A stretch of DNA of 64,000 nt from Zoogloeaceae bacterium (GCA_024235675.1 JACKLZ010000001.1:930001-994000); one strand, 5' to 3'; positions 45,001 to 53,319 are shown, numbered from the stretch's first letter. A program made the numbers and translations. Notes: generated by a model not told the origin, from the letters alone.

Positions 45001-46371
45001 ATGGAAACAGTGCCGACACGCCCGAATTCTCCCCCCATGACCTTATCGGTCAGCGATTTGAACCGTCTTGCCCGCGAGGCGCTGGAAGCCGGCTTTCCCC
45101 CCCTGTGGGTGCGAGGCGAGCTCTCCAACGTCACTCATGCGCCATCCGGTCATATCTATTTCACCCTGAAAGACGCCGGCGCTCAGGTGCGTTGCACCTT
45201 GTGGCGCAGCCGCGCGCAGCGACTCAGCATCAGCTTGCGTGCCGGCATGCAGGTCGAGCTGCGCGCGCAAGTGACACTCTATGAGCCGCGCGGTGATTAT
45301 CAGCTGAGCGTTGAATCGGTGCGCGAGGCCGGCGTGGGTCACCTGTTCGACGCCTTTATCCGGCTCAAGGCCAAGCTCGACGCCGAAGGCCTGTTCGCCG
45401 CCGAACACAAGCGCACGCCGCCCCACTATCCGCGTGGCGTAGCCATCATCAGCAGCCCGCAGGCTGCCGCACTCAAAGACGTGTGCGCCAGCTTCGCGCG
45501 TCGCGCGCCCCATCTGAAGCTCGTCTTGCTGCCAACGCCGGTACAAGGCGATGGCGCCGGCGCGCGCATTGCCTCGGCGCTCGACCGGGTCGCGCGCATC
45601 GCACCCGCAAAAGGACTGGATGTCGTGGTGCTGGTGCGCGGCGGGGGCAGCATTGAAGACCTGTGGGCTTTCAATGAAGAAAACGTCGCCCGCGCCATCC
45701 GCCGCTGTCCGGTACCGGTGATCTGCGGCGTCGGCCACGAAACCGACTTCACCATTGCCGACTTCGCCGCCGATCTGCGCGCCACCACCCCCACCGCCGC
45801 CGCCGAGCTGGCCAGCGCCGGCTTCCATGCCGCGCCCGATCTGCTGGAGCGTCGGCATATCGCGATGCAGCGCGCCATGCAGCGGCGACTCGACACTGCA
45901 CAGCAACAGACCGACCGCATCGCCCTGCGCCTGACCCACCCCCGTAAGCGCCTGGCCGACAGCCGGGCCGCGATGGACGCCTTGGCGCGACGCATGCAGA
46001 TGGCGATTACGGCTCAGACCCAGTCGCTGGCGAACCAAAGTGCTCACCTGGGCGCACGGCTCAAGGCATTGCGGCCCGCACCCGCACGCTATCGGCCGGC
46101 CATTGATGCGCTGCACAGCACGCTGCAACGCACGCTCGCCCGACAGCTGGCCCACCGCAACGCGCAACTCGACGCACTCACCGCCCACCTCGAGCACCTG
46201 AACCCCGAAGCGGTGCTCTCGCGCGGTTACAGCATCACGCGCGGCGAAGACGGCCGCATATTGCGCGACGCCGCTGCCGCACCGGTGAACAGCGACGTCA
46301 CGGTGCAACTGCATCGTGGTCATCTGAGTGCCCGAGTCACTCAACAGCGCGCGGCGGAAAATACCGACTGA
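45001..46371 (+). CDS. xseA: exodeoxyribonuclease VII large subunit
   Basis: XseA is the catalytic subunit of exonuclease VII, which degrades single-stranded DNA. The 456-residue protein has the OB-fold N-terminal domain (LSVSDLNRLAREALEAGFPP, GHIYFTLKDAGAQVRCTLWR) and the nuclease core PRGVAIISSPQAAALKDV, VVLVRGGGSIEDLWAFNEEN, VICGVGHETDFTIADFAADL and RATTPTAAAELAS, then a long coiled-coil. xseB is not here. sodB follows, an order common in the relatives. Confidence 0.96.
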   Translation: METVPTRPNSPPMTLSVSDLNRLAREALEAGFPPLWVRGELSNVTHAPSGHIYFTLKDAGAQVRCTLWRSRAQRLSISLRAGMQVELRAQVTLYEPRGDYQLSVESVREAGVGHLFDAFIRLKAKLDAEGLFAAEHKRTPPHYPRGVAIISSPQAAALKDVCASFARRAPHLKLVLLPTPVQGDGAGARIASALDRVARIAPAKGLDVVVLVRGGGSIEDLWAFNEENVARAIRRCPVPVICGVGHETDFTIADFAADLRATTPTAAAELASAGFHAAPDLLERRHIAMQRAMQRRLDTAQQQTDRIALRLTHPRKRLADSRAAMDALARRMQMAITAQTQSLANQSAHLGARLKALRPAPARYRPAIDALHSTLQRTLARQLAHRNAQLDALTAHLEHLNPEAVLSRGYSITRGEDGRILRDAAAAPVNSDVTVQLHRGHLSARVTQQRAAENTD

Positions 46372-46383
46372 GCTGCACTGCGG

Positions 46384-46413
46384 TTGTCATTTCGGCTCAA
46401 TCCCGACTAGAAT
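46384..46413 (+). promoter_or_regulatory. sigma-70 promoter of sodB, overlapped by dyads
   Basis: TTGTCA (46384-46389) and TAGAAT (46408-46413) are 18 bases apart, 45 bases upstream of the sodB start. The -10 lies inside an inverted repeat, CCCGAC (46402-46407) and GTCGGG (46415-46420), and a second dyad, TTGACT and AGTCAA (46425-46438), follows at the transcription start region. Such symmetric sites could be operators for an iron or redox regulator. Confidence 0.6.
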
Positions 46414-46458
46414 TGTCGGGTTAATTGACTTCAGTCAAGGCTTCAACAAGGAGAAACC

Positions 46459-47043
46459 ATGGAACACGTTTTGCCCCAACTGCCGTACGCCAAAGATGCG
46501 CTGGCCCCGCACGTTTCTGCCGAAACGCTGGAATTCCACTACGGCAAGCACCATCAAGCCTATGTCACCAACCTGAACAACCTGATCAAGGGCACCGAGT
46601 ACGACAGCCTCGATCTGGAAGCCATCATCAAGAAGGCACCGGCCGGCGGCCTGTTCAACAACGCCGCTCAGGTCTGGAACCACACCTTCTTCTGGAACAG
46701 CATGGCCCCCAACGGTGGCGGTGAGCCCACCGGTGCGCTGGCCGCTGCCATCAAGGCCAAATGGGGTTCCTTCGAAGACTTCGCCAAGGCCTTTACCGCC
46801 TCGGCCGTGGGCAACTTCGGTTCGGGCTGGACCTGGCTGGTCAAGAAGGCCGACGGTTCGGTCGACATCGTCAACACCACCGCCGCCGGCACCCCGCTGA
46901 CCACCGGCGACACCGCGCTGCTCTGTATCGATGTGTGGGAACACGCCTACTACATCGACTACCGCAACCGCCGTCCTGACTTCGTCGCCACCTTCCTCAA
47001 GAGCCTGGCGAACTGGGGTTTTGCAGCGAAGAACTTCGGCTGA
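46459..47043 (+). CDS. sodB: superoxide dismutase [Fe]
   Basis: The 194-residue enzyme removes superoxide. Metal ligands are His27 (FHYGKHHQAY), His74 (AAQVWNHTFFW), Asp157 and His161 (LLCIDVWEHAYY). Gln70 in AAQVWNH places the active-site glutamine in the position used by iron enzymes. The ribosome binding site AAGGAG precedes the ATG. It has its own promoter downstream of xseA. Confidence 0.97.
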   Translation: MEHVLPQLPYAKDALAPHVSAETLEFHYGKHHQAYVTNLNNLIKGTEYDSLDLEAIIKKAPAGGLFNNAAQVWNHTFFWNSMAPNGGGEPTGALAAAIKAKWGSFEDFAKAFTASAVGNFGSGWTWLVKKADGSVDIVNTTAAGTPLTTGDTALLCIDVWEHAYYIDYRNRRPDFVATFLKSLANWGFAAKNFG

Positions 47044-47187
47044 TTTCGGTCTGATTGTTCTGCAAGAAAGCCGCGGCACTCGTCGCGGCTTTCTTCATTT
47101 TGCGGCGCTGTCGGGCCGGGCAGCAAAGGCATTGGTGTATCCTGCGGCCCTGCCCAACCGCTCTGCCCGGCACCCAAAGGACCTTCC

Positions 47188-47793
47188 GTGACTTCACCCG
47201 CCCCCGACGCACCCAAGGTGACCCCCGAAGCCCTGGCGGCGATACGCACCGACATGCTGCGCTTTGCCACCATGCAATTGCGCGACAGCCATCTGGCCGA
47301 AGACCTGGTGCAGGACACCATGATCACCGCGCTGAGCAAGGCTGAGCAGTTTGGCGGCCGCTCCTCGGTCAAGACCTGGGTGTTCGCCATTTTGCGCAAC
47401 AACGTGATCGACGCCATCAAACAGCGCTCGCGCACCGTCAATGCCGGCGACTACATTGCCGAGGGCGAGAGCATGGACAGCGCTTTCGACACGCTGTTCA
47501 AGGCCAACGAGCACTGGACGCCCGCCGCCCGCCCCACCGACTGGGGCGACCCGGAAGACGCGATGCGCGAGCAGCAGTTCTGGAAAGTTTTCGACGCCTG
47601 CCTCAACCGGCTGCCCGAAAACACGGCGCGCGTTTTCATGATGCGCGAGATTCTGGAACTCGATTCCGCCGAAATCTGCGACACCTTGTCGATCAGCATG
47701 AGCAACTGCCACGTCATCCTGCACCGCGCGCGCAACGGCCTGCGTCGTTGCCTTGAGTCCAACTGGTTTTCGGAAGGAGCGCAGACATGCTGA
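47188..47793 (+). CDS. ECF-type RNA polymerase sigma factor
   Basis: The 201-residue protein has sigma region 2 (residues about 25-85: HLAEDLVQDTMITALSKAEQ, SVKTWVFAILRNNVIDAIKQ) and region 4 (about 130-190: LNRLPENTARVFMMREILEL, SISMSNCHVILHRARNGLRR). A linker of about 45 residues joins them. The start is GTG at 47188 with AAAGGA upstream. The next gene encodes a zinc-finger anti-sigma factor and overlaps it by seven bases, the usual pairing. Similar sigma factors respond to oxidative stress or metals; the target set here is unknown. Confidence 0.92.
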   Translation: MTSPAPDAPKVTPEALAAIRTDMLRFATMQLRDSHLAEDLVQDTMITALSKAEQFGGRSSVKTWVFAILRNNVIDAIKQRSRTVNAGDYIAEGESMDSAFDTLFKANEHWTPAARPTDWGDPEDAMREQQFWKVFDACLNRLPENTARVFMMREILELDSAEICDTLSISMSNCHVILHRARNGLRRCLESNWFSEGAQTC

Positions 47794-47984
47794 GCTGCAA
47801 GGAAGTCTCTCACCTGGTCTCCCAAGCGCAGGACCGCAAGCTGGGCATCGCCGAAAAGATGCAGCTTGAACTCCATCTGGCCATGTGCAAGGGCTGTAGC
47901 AACCTGCGCAAGCAAATGGATTTCCTGCGTGATGCGATGCGTCGCTACCCGCTGGCCGACGACGACACACACACCGACCGCTGA
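47787..47984 (+). CDS. small zinc-finger anti-sigma factor (zf-HC2 type)
   Basis: The 65-residue protein is a free-standing anti-sigma domain: LSCKEVSHLVSQAQDRKLGI, then the zinc motif His-x3-Cys-x2-Cys in LELHLAMCKGCSNLRKQM. It has no transmembrane helix, so it is a soluble ZAS-type switch, of the kind that releases its sigma factor on thiol oxidation or zinc loss. The ATG lies within the end of the sigma factor gene (ATGCTGA), indicating coupled translation. Confidence 0.9.
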   Translation: MLSCKEVSHLVSQAQDRKLGIAEKMQLELHLAMCKGCSNLRKQMDFLRDAMRRYPLADDDTHTDR

Positions 47985-47985
47985 G

Positions 47986-48747
47986 GTGGCAAGCCTTGCC
48001 GCGCCAGTGGACGAGGCTCCGCTGGAGATCCTGTATCGCGACGACACGCTCGTCGCCATCCACAAACCCGCCGGTCTGCTGGTCCATCGCACCGCGCTGG
48101 ATCGCCACGAAACCCGCTTTGCGGTGCAACTGCTGCGCGACCAGATCGGCCAGCACGTCTGGCCCGCCCACCGGCTCGACCGGGGCACCTCCGGCGTGCT
48201 GGTGTTCGCGCTCGATGCCGACACCGCGGGCCGCATCGGTCGGCAGTTCGAAGCGCAGACGGTGGCCAAACGCTATGTCGCGGTCGTGCGCGGCCACCCG
48301 CCTGAAGCCGGCCTGATCGACCATCCGCTGAGCAAGCAAAGAGACGACCGCGAATGGGTGGACCCGCGCGCACAATCCGCACCACAAGCGGCCCGCAGCG
48401 CCTACCGCCGCCTGGCGACCATCGAGCTGCCCATCGCGGTCGCCCCCTACCCGAGCAGCCGCTACGCCCTGCTTGAGGTCGAACCCGAAACCGGCCGCAA
48501 ACACCAGATCCGTCGCCACCTCAAGCACATCGCCCACCCCATCATCGGCGACGCCACCTACGGCAAGGGGCCGCACAACCGGATGTTTGCCGAGCACTTT
48601 GGCAGCCAGCGCCTGCTGCTCGCCAGCACCGACCTGTGGCTCGATCACCCGCACAGCGGCGAGCGCCTGCACCTGCACGCCGCGCCGGCCGACGACTTCA
48701 TGGCGCTCATGGCGCAATTGGGCTGGACCGCATCGCTACAAAAATAG
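47986..48747 (+). CDS. truC: tRNA pseudouridine(65) synthase, RluA family
   Basis: It isomerises a uridine in tRNA or rRNA; the closest match is TruC. The roughly 253-residue protein has LVAIHKPAGLLVHRTALDRH, the catalytic Asp in WPAHRLDRGTSGVLVFALD, and EVEPETGRKHQIRRHLKHIA with HPIIGDATYGKGPHNR, which fits TruC more than RluA/C/D. There is no S4 domain. The start is GTG at 47986, right after the anti-sigma stop; a GTG at 48007 is an alternative. It probably belongs to the sigma/anti-sigma transcript. Confidence 0.88.
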   Translation: MASLAAPVDEAPLEILYRDDTLVAIHKPAGLLVHRTALDRHETRFAVQLLRDQIGQHVWPAHRLDRGTSGVLVFALDADTAGRIGRQFEAQTVAKRYVAVVRGHPPEAGLIDHPLSKQRDDREWVDPRAQSAPQAARSAYRRLATIELPIAVAPYPSSRYALLEVEPETGRKHQIRRHLKHIAHPIIGDATYGKGPHNRMFAEHFGSQRLLLASTDLWLDHPHSGERLHLHAAPADDFMALMAQLGWTASLQK

Positions 48748-48849
48748 CGCCGCGCTGTAAGCTTTGTGCCGCCCCGATGGTCTGATCCCACAGCAGGCCG
48801 ATCGCCATCCGCATCGGCTGACACAAGACCCCAAATAAGGAGACGGCGC

Positions 48850-49815
48850 ATGCTCGCCACCTTGCCCCTGCTTCGCAAGACCGCATTCCCCGCGCTGACC
48901 CGCGGCCGCATCGAAACCCTGCAGATCAACCTCGGCTACCGCTGCAACCAGCAATGCCTGCATTGCCACGTGAACGCCGGCCCCAAGCGCACCGAGGAGA
49001 TGGACAGCGACACCATCGACGCCATCCTGCGTTTCGTCGATGGCAACCCCGACGTGCGCATGCTCGACCTCACCGGCGGCGCGCCCGAGCTCAACCCGCA
49101 CTTCCGCCGCCTGGTGGTCTCGGCGCGCGCTCGCGGCCTGCGCGTCATCGACCGCTGCAACCTGACCATCCTCAGCGAGCCGGGCTACGAAACGCTGGCG
49201 GAATTTCTCGCCGAGCAAGGCGTCGAGGTCGTCGCCTCACTGCCCTGTTATCTCGAAGACAACGTCAATGCCCAGCGCGGCAAAGGCGTGTTCGAAACGA
49301 GCATCAACGGGCTCAAGCAACTCAACGCGCTCGGCTATGGCCAGCCCGACAGCGCCCTGACGCTCAACCTCGTCTACAACCCCCAGGGCGCCGTCCTGCC
49401 GCCGCCGCAAGCGCCGCTCGAAGCGGCCTACAAGACGCACCTCGGCGAGCACTTCGGCATCGTCTTCAACCAGCTGTTCACGCTCGCCAACATGCCGATC
49501 CAGCGCTTCGGCTCCACCTTGCTGTCGAAGGGCCAATTCAACCGTTACATGGACTTGCTGCGCTCCGCCCACAGCGACGACAACCTGCCCGGCGTGATGT
49601 GCCGCACCCAGATCAGCATCGACTGGCAGGGCAACCTGTACGACTGCGACTTCAACCAGATGCTCGAGATGCACACCGAAGGCGCCGACGGCCAGCGGCT
49701 GAACATTCACCAGGTCACCGCACAGCAGCTCAACGGCGGCCGCATTCAGGTGGCCGGCCATTGCTACGGCTGCACTGCCGGCCAGGGTTCGAGCTGTGGC
49801 GGCGCGCTGAACTGA
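48850..49815 (+). CDS. arsS: ArsS-like radical SAM/Cys-rich protein (arsenosugar/rSAM-selenodomain family)
   Basis: The 321-residue enzyme has the radical SAM cluster Cys32-x3-Cys36-x2-Cys39 (GYRCNQQCLHCHVNAGP), LDLTGGAPELNPHFRRLV, and a C-terminal Cys-rich domain ending GHCYGCTAGQGSSCGGALN (Cys305, 308, 316). This is the TIGR04167/DUF3641 layout. Named members (ArsS) add a 5'-deoxyadenosyl group to dimethylarsenite on the way to arsenosugars, and some use selenocysteine in the tail; here all are plain Cys codons. TAAGGAG precedes the ATG. It leads a block with a symporter and a phosphoesterase-like gene. The substrate assignment is inferred from family and context. Confidence 0.8.
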   Translation: MLATLPLLRKTAFPALTRGRIETLQINLGYRCNQQCLHCHVNAGPKRTEEMDSDTIDAILRFVDGNPDVRMLDLTGGAPELNPHFRRLVVSARARGLRVIDRCNLTILSEPGYETLAEFLAEQGVEVVASLPCYLEDNVNAQRGKGVFETSINGLKQLNALGYGQPDSALTLNLVYNPQGAVLPPPQAPLEAAYKTHLGEHFGIVFNQLFTLANMPIQRFGSTLLSKGQFNRYMDLLRSAHSDDNLPGVMCRTQISIDWQGNLYDCDFNQMLEMHTEGADGQRLNIHQVTAQQLNGGRIQVAGHCYGCTAGQGSSCGGALN

Positions 49816-49842
49816 TTCCCGGTACGACACGAGGCGACGAGA

Positions 49843-51240
49843 ATGAATTTCTCCAACACGCAAGGCGTCTACTTCTGGGGCTTTCTGGTGGTCTTCGGGG
49901 TGGTGATGTATCTCATCTCCCCCAAGGTCAAGGATGAGGGCGGCTTCTTTCGCGGTACCGACGCCAAAGGCCGGCCGGCTTCCACCTGGGCCTTGATGAT
50001 GAGCATCTTCATCAGCTGGATCTTCGCCAAATCGGTGACCAATGCCGCCAACCTCGGCGCCGCCTACGGCATCGTCGGCGGGCTGGCCTACGCCACCTAC
50101 TGGCTGTCGATTCCCTTTGCCGGATGGGTCATCTACCGCCTGCGCACCCGCGAAGGGGCGACCGGAATGGTGCCCTTCCTGATCGCCAAATACGGGCGCT
50201 TCGCCGCCATGGCCTTCTCCGCCGCGATTCTGATCCGCCTGTACAACGAGGTCTGGAGCAACACCGCCGTGATCGGCGGCTACTACGGCGAGTCCGGCTC
50301 CTTTGCCTTCATTGCCTCGGCGCTGCTGTTTACCGCCGCCGTGCTGCTCTACAGCCTCAAGGGCGGGCTGCGTAGTTCGATCTTTACCGATGTGATTCAG
50401 GCCGTGGTGTTCGTGCTCTTCCTCGGCCTGGTGCTGATCTGGATCGTGCCCACCCACGGCCCGGTGGCGCTGCTCACCGAAGGCCACTTCGCGCTCGACG
50501 CCGGCGCCGACCTGCTGCTCGTCGCGCTGCTGCAGGTACTGTCCTACCCTTTCCACGACCCGGTGCTCACCGACCGTGGCTTCATCACTCGCGAAAAAAC
50601 CATGCTGCGCGCCTTTGTCGTGGCCGGCGTGCTCGGCTTCTTCGCCATCCTCGCTTTCAGCCTGGTCGGCGTACATGCCAGGCTCGAAGGCATCGCGGCC
50701 GCCGGCAATGCCCCGGCACAGGTGGCTAAAGGTTTGGGCGTCGCGGGCTTCTTTGCCATGAGCGTGGTGATGATCTCCTCGGCCGCCTCCACGCTGGACT
50801 CGACCTTTACCTCACTCTCCAAATCGGTCGCGCATGAACTGCCGCTGCTGGCCGGACGCACACCGGGCACCCGCGCCATCCGTAATGGCGTAGTGACCAT
50901 GGTGGTGTTCGCCCTGCTTGGCAACCTGCCCATGATGGCCGGCACCGACATCCTAAAAGCCACCACGCTGTCGGGCACCATGGTGATCGGGCTGGCGCCG
51001 GTGTTCCTGCTCTCGCGCTGGGTGGGCTACTCGCCGCTGTCCTTCCACCTGGCCTTCTGGAGCGGCATGACGCTGGGCGTAATGCTCGCGCTCGGGGCAA
51101 TACCGGCCAGCTGGGCCATCGGCACCGGCAAGTACGGCCTGCTGCTGGGCACCAACCTGTACGGCCTGATCATCTGCACGGCCGGCTTCCTGCTGCCGCT
51201 GGCACTCGGCCATCGGCGCAACGCAGCCGAAGCGGCATGA
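49843..51240 (+). CDS. sodium:solute symporter family protein, coupled to the radical SAM gene
   Basis: The 465-residue protein has about 12-13 transmembrane helices and the SSS fold, with LLYSLKGGLRSSIFTDVIQA matching the helix where the family carries its sodium-site residues, and SSAASTLDSTFTSLSKSVAH later. It starts 27 bases after arsS and overlaps the next gene by four bases (ATGA). Solute unknown; the setting suggests uptake or export of the compound handled by the radical SAM enzyme. Confidence 0.85.
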   Translation: MNFSNTQGVYFWGFLVVFGVVMYLISPKVKDEGGFFRGTDAKGRPASTWALMMSIFISWIFAKSVTNAANLGAAYGIVGGLAYATYWLSIPFAGWVIYRLRTREGATGMVPFLIAKYGRFAAMAFSAAILIRLYNEVWSNTAVIGGYYGESGSFAFIASALLFTAAVLLYSLKGGLRSSIFTDVIQAVVFVLFLGLVLIWIVPTHGPVALLTEGHFALDAGADLLLVALLQVLSYPFHDPVLTDRGFITREKTMLRAFVVAGVLGFFAILAFSLVGVHARLEGIAAAGNAPAQVAKGLGVAGFFAMSVVMISSAASTLDSTFTSLSKSVAHELPLLAGRTPGTRAIRNGVVTMVVFALLGNLPMMAGTDILKATTLSGTMVIGLAPVFLLSRWVGYSPLSFHLAFWSGMTLGVMLALGAIPASWAIGTGKYGLLLGTNLYGLIICTAGFLLPLALGHRRNAAEAA

Positions 51241-52160
51241 GCGAGGCCGGCCGCGTCTGCCCGCTGCGCTATCGCTACGGCGCGGCGGCGCTCGCCACGG
51301 CGCCGGAGCGCGTCGCCGAGACGCTCTACGTGGTGGGCGGGCTGTATGGCAACACCGCCGCGCTCGACACGCTGCTGGCCATGGTCTCGGCCGAACCCGG
51401 CCCGGTGACGGTGTGCTTTAACGGCGATTTCAATTGGTTCAACGTCGATGACGCCGGCTTCGACCAGATCAACACTGCGGTCGCGAGGCACGACGCCATC
51501 CTCGGCAACGTCGAAGCCGAGCTGCAGCCCGAGGCGGACGACGCCGGCTGTGGCTGCGCTTACCCGGACACGGTCGATGCGGCCGTGGTCGCACGTTCCA
51601 ACCTGATCCACGCCCACCTCAAGGCCACCGCTGCCCGTCACCCCGCCCACCTCGCCCATTTGGCGACGCTGCCGATGTTTGCGCGCTACCGCGTCGGCGC
51701 GCTGCGCATCGGCGTCGTCCATGGTGACGCCAACGCACTGGCAGGCTGGGATTTCGATGTCGCCCGCCTCGACGATGCCTTCCACCGCAGCGCCTTGACG
51801 CAACAGTTTCACACTGCCGAGGTCGACGTTTTTGCCAGCAGCCATACCTGCCTGCCCGTATGCCTGCAACTCGCCGACGGCAAGATCCTGATCAACAACG
51901 GTGCCGCCGGCATGCCCAATTTTCGTGGCACGCAACACGGCATCATCACGCGCATCAGCCGCCATCAGGGGCCGCACCCGGCCTTATACAGCGTCAACGC
52001 AGGCGCATACCGCATTGAAGCGCTGACCCTGCAGTACGACCCGGCTGCCTGGCAGACGGAATTTGTCGCCAACTGGCCGCCGGGCAGCCCGGCGTATCAA
52101 TCGTATGTAGACCGCATCCTCCACGGCCCGGCCTTCACCCTGGCGCAGGCAGCCCCTTAG
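51237..52160 (+). CDS. metallophosphoesterase-like protein with degenerate metal-binding motifs
   Basis: The 307-residue protein can be aligned by eye to the YfcE/DevT-like metallophosphoesterase fold, but the ligand motifs have changed. D-x-H-G-N becomes GGLYGNTAALD (Asp and His lost), GNHE becomes LGNVEAEL, and GHTH becomes SSHTCLP; FNGDFN, VVHGDAN and INNGAAGMPN remain. It may have another metal set, another substrate, or no activity. It is coupled to the symporter by an ATGA overlap and ends the first block of the cluster. Confidence 0.68.
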   Translation: MSEAGRVCPLRYRYGAAALATAPERVAETLYVVGGLYGNTAALDTLLAMVSAEPGPVTVCFNGDFNWFNVDDAGFDQINTAVARHDAILGNVEAELQPEADDAGCGCAYPDTVDAAVVARSNLIHAHLKATAARHPAHLAHLATLPMFARYRVGALRIGVVHGDANALAGWDFDVARLDDAFHRSALTQQFHTAEVDVFASSHTCLPVCLQLADGKILINNGAAGMPNFRGTQHGIITRISRHQGPHPALYSVNAGAYRIEALTLQYDPAAWQTEFVANWPPGSPAYQSYVDRILHGPAFTLAQAAP

Positions 52161-52288
52161 CGAAACACGCGCGTCAGCGCATTCGGGCGCAACGACAACA
52201 AGACGCCGGCCAATCGCCGTAGCGTCCTGCTCATCACAGCAACGCAACATGCCGCGATCTCGCCGCCTCAGAAAAAAACATGATGATT

Positions 52289-52328
52289 CGGTGGCATCGT
52301 TAATTCCTTCGCACAAGCGCTGCCACCG
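52289..52328. repeat. inverted repeat upstream of the HD-GYP gene
   Basis: CGGTGGCA (52289-52296) and TGCCACCG (52321-52328) are perfect complements with a 24-base spacer, immediately upstream of the predicted promoter. The 233-base gap otherwise shows nothing. Confidence 0.35.
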
Positions 52329-52331
52329 GCG

Positions 52332-52360
52332 TTCAATATCCAGTCATCCGCGCCGATAAT
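52332..52360 (+). promoter_or_regulatory. predicted promoter of the HD-GYP gene
   Basis: TTCAAT (52332-52337) and GATAAT (52355-52360) are 17 bases apart, 33 bases before the ATG. The short leader lacks a good Shine-Dalgarno sequence. Confidence 0.45.
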
Positions 52361-52393
52361 TCTCACATCGAACACAGCCGGACGCCCCGCCCC

Positions 52394-53293
52394 ATGCCTC
52401 TTTGGCCCTTCACTCACCGTCGCCATGACCCCAACGACGCGCAACAACTGATGCACACCTTGCTGGCAATGGCTTGGGTCGTGGAGGCGCGCGATCCGTA
52501 CACCGGCGGTCACTTGTGGCGCGTATCACGCCTGGCCGAAACACTCGCCCGCCGCGCCGGCCTGGGCGAGCGTGATATCGCCCGCATCGCGGTGGGCGGC
52601 TTTTTGCATGATTTGGGGAAAGTCGGCATTCCCGACGCCATCCTGCGCAAGCCGGACCGCCTCACCGATGACGAATTCGACATCATTCGCACCCACCCGG
52701 CGATCGGTGCCCGCCTGCTCGCAGGTCATCCGCTGGCGGCGTTGGCGGTCGATGCCGTGCTCTCACATCATGAACGCCCCGACGGCAAGGGCTACCCGGC
52801 CGCGCTTGGCGCCGACGACATCCCCCGCGACGCGCGCATCATCGGTATTTGCGACGCGTTTGACGCCATGACCAGCACGCGGCCCTACCGCAAAGGCATG
52901 CCGATCGAGACCGCGCTGAACATCATCCGGGAAAACCTCGGCGCCCAGTTTGATACGCGCTTTGGCGAACACTTTCTCAACCTCGCCGACACCGGCGTGC
53001 TGGAGCACATCGCCGGTCACGCCGACGATGGGATTCCGCTACTCGACTGCATGATGTGTGGCCCCACCCTCGTGGCGCGCCGCGAACAGACCACCGGCGA
53101 CACCCTCTTCTGTCCGCAATGCAGCGGCGAATACCGCCTTGCGACCGGCCCAAAAGGGCAACTCGAAGCGCGCCAGACGGGGCGCGTCGCCTCGGCGGCG
53201 GACCTCGCTCCGGTTGCCGACAGCGCGCTCATCGAGCGCTTTCTGAATGGCGCCGCGCGCAGTGCCTGGGCCAGCGGCATCATCGACGGCTAG
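52394..53293 (+). CDS. HD-GYP c-di-GMP phosphodiesterase-type protein with C-terminal zinc ribbon
   Basis: The 299-residue protein is an HD-GYP domain with little in front: RDPYTGGHLWRVSRLAETLA, FLHDLGKVGIPDAILRKPDR, the GYP loop in HHERPDGKGYPAAL and DAFDAMTSTRPYRKGMP. All metal and GYP residues look intact, so hydrolysis of c-di-GMP is likely. After residue 205 there is a CMMCGP ... CPQC pair, a zinc-ribbon-like tail not usual for this family. There is no receiver, PAS or membrane domain, so the input signal may reach it through the zinc tail. Confidence 0.88.
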   Translation: MPLWPFTHRRHDPNDAQQLMHTLLAMAWVVEARDPYTGGHLWRVSRLAETLARRAGLGERDIARIAVGGFLHDLGKVGIPDAILRKPDRLTDDEFDIIRTHPAIGARLLAGHPLAALAVDAVLSHHERPDGKGYPAALGADDIPRDARIIGICDAFDAMTSTRPYRKGMPIETALNIIRENLGAQFDTRFGEHFLNLADTGVLEHIAGHADDGIPLLDCMMCGPTLVARREQTTGDTLFCPQCSGEYRLATGPKGQLEARQTGRVASAADLAPVADSALIERFLNGAARSAWASGIIDG

Positions 53294-53319
53294 TGCGCGT
53301 TCACGGCGTCCGGACGTAA

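Noticed and set aside
49740..49860. Selenocysteine insertion at the end of the ArsS-like gene
   Set aside because: All tail positions are Cys codons, the stop is followed by a spacer and the symporter start, and I see no SECIS-like hairpin.
49237..50676. A 479-codon open frame antisense to arsS and the symporter
   Set aside because: Composition-driven shadow; crosses two real genes and a clear gene junction.
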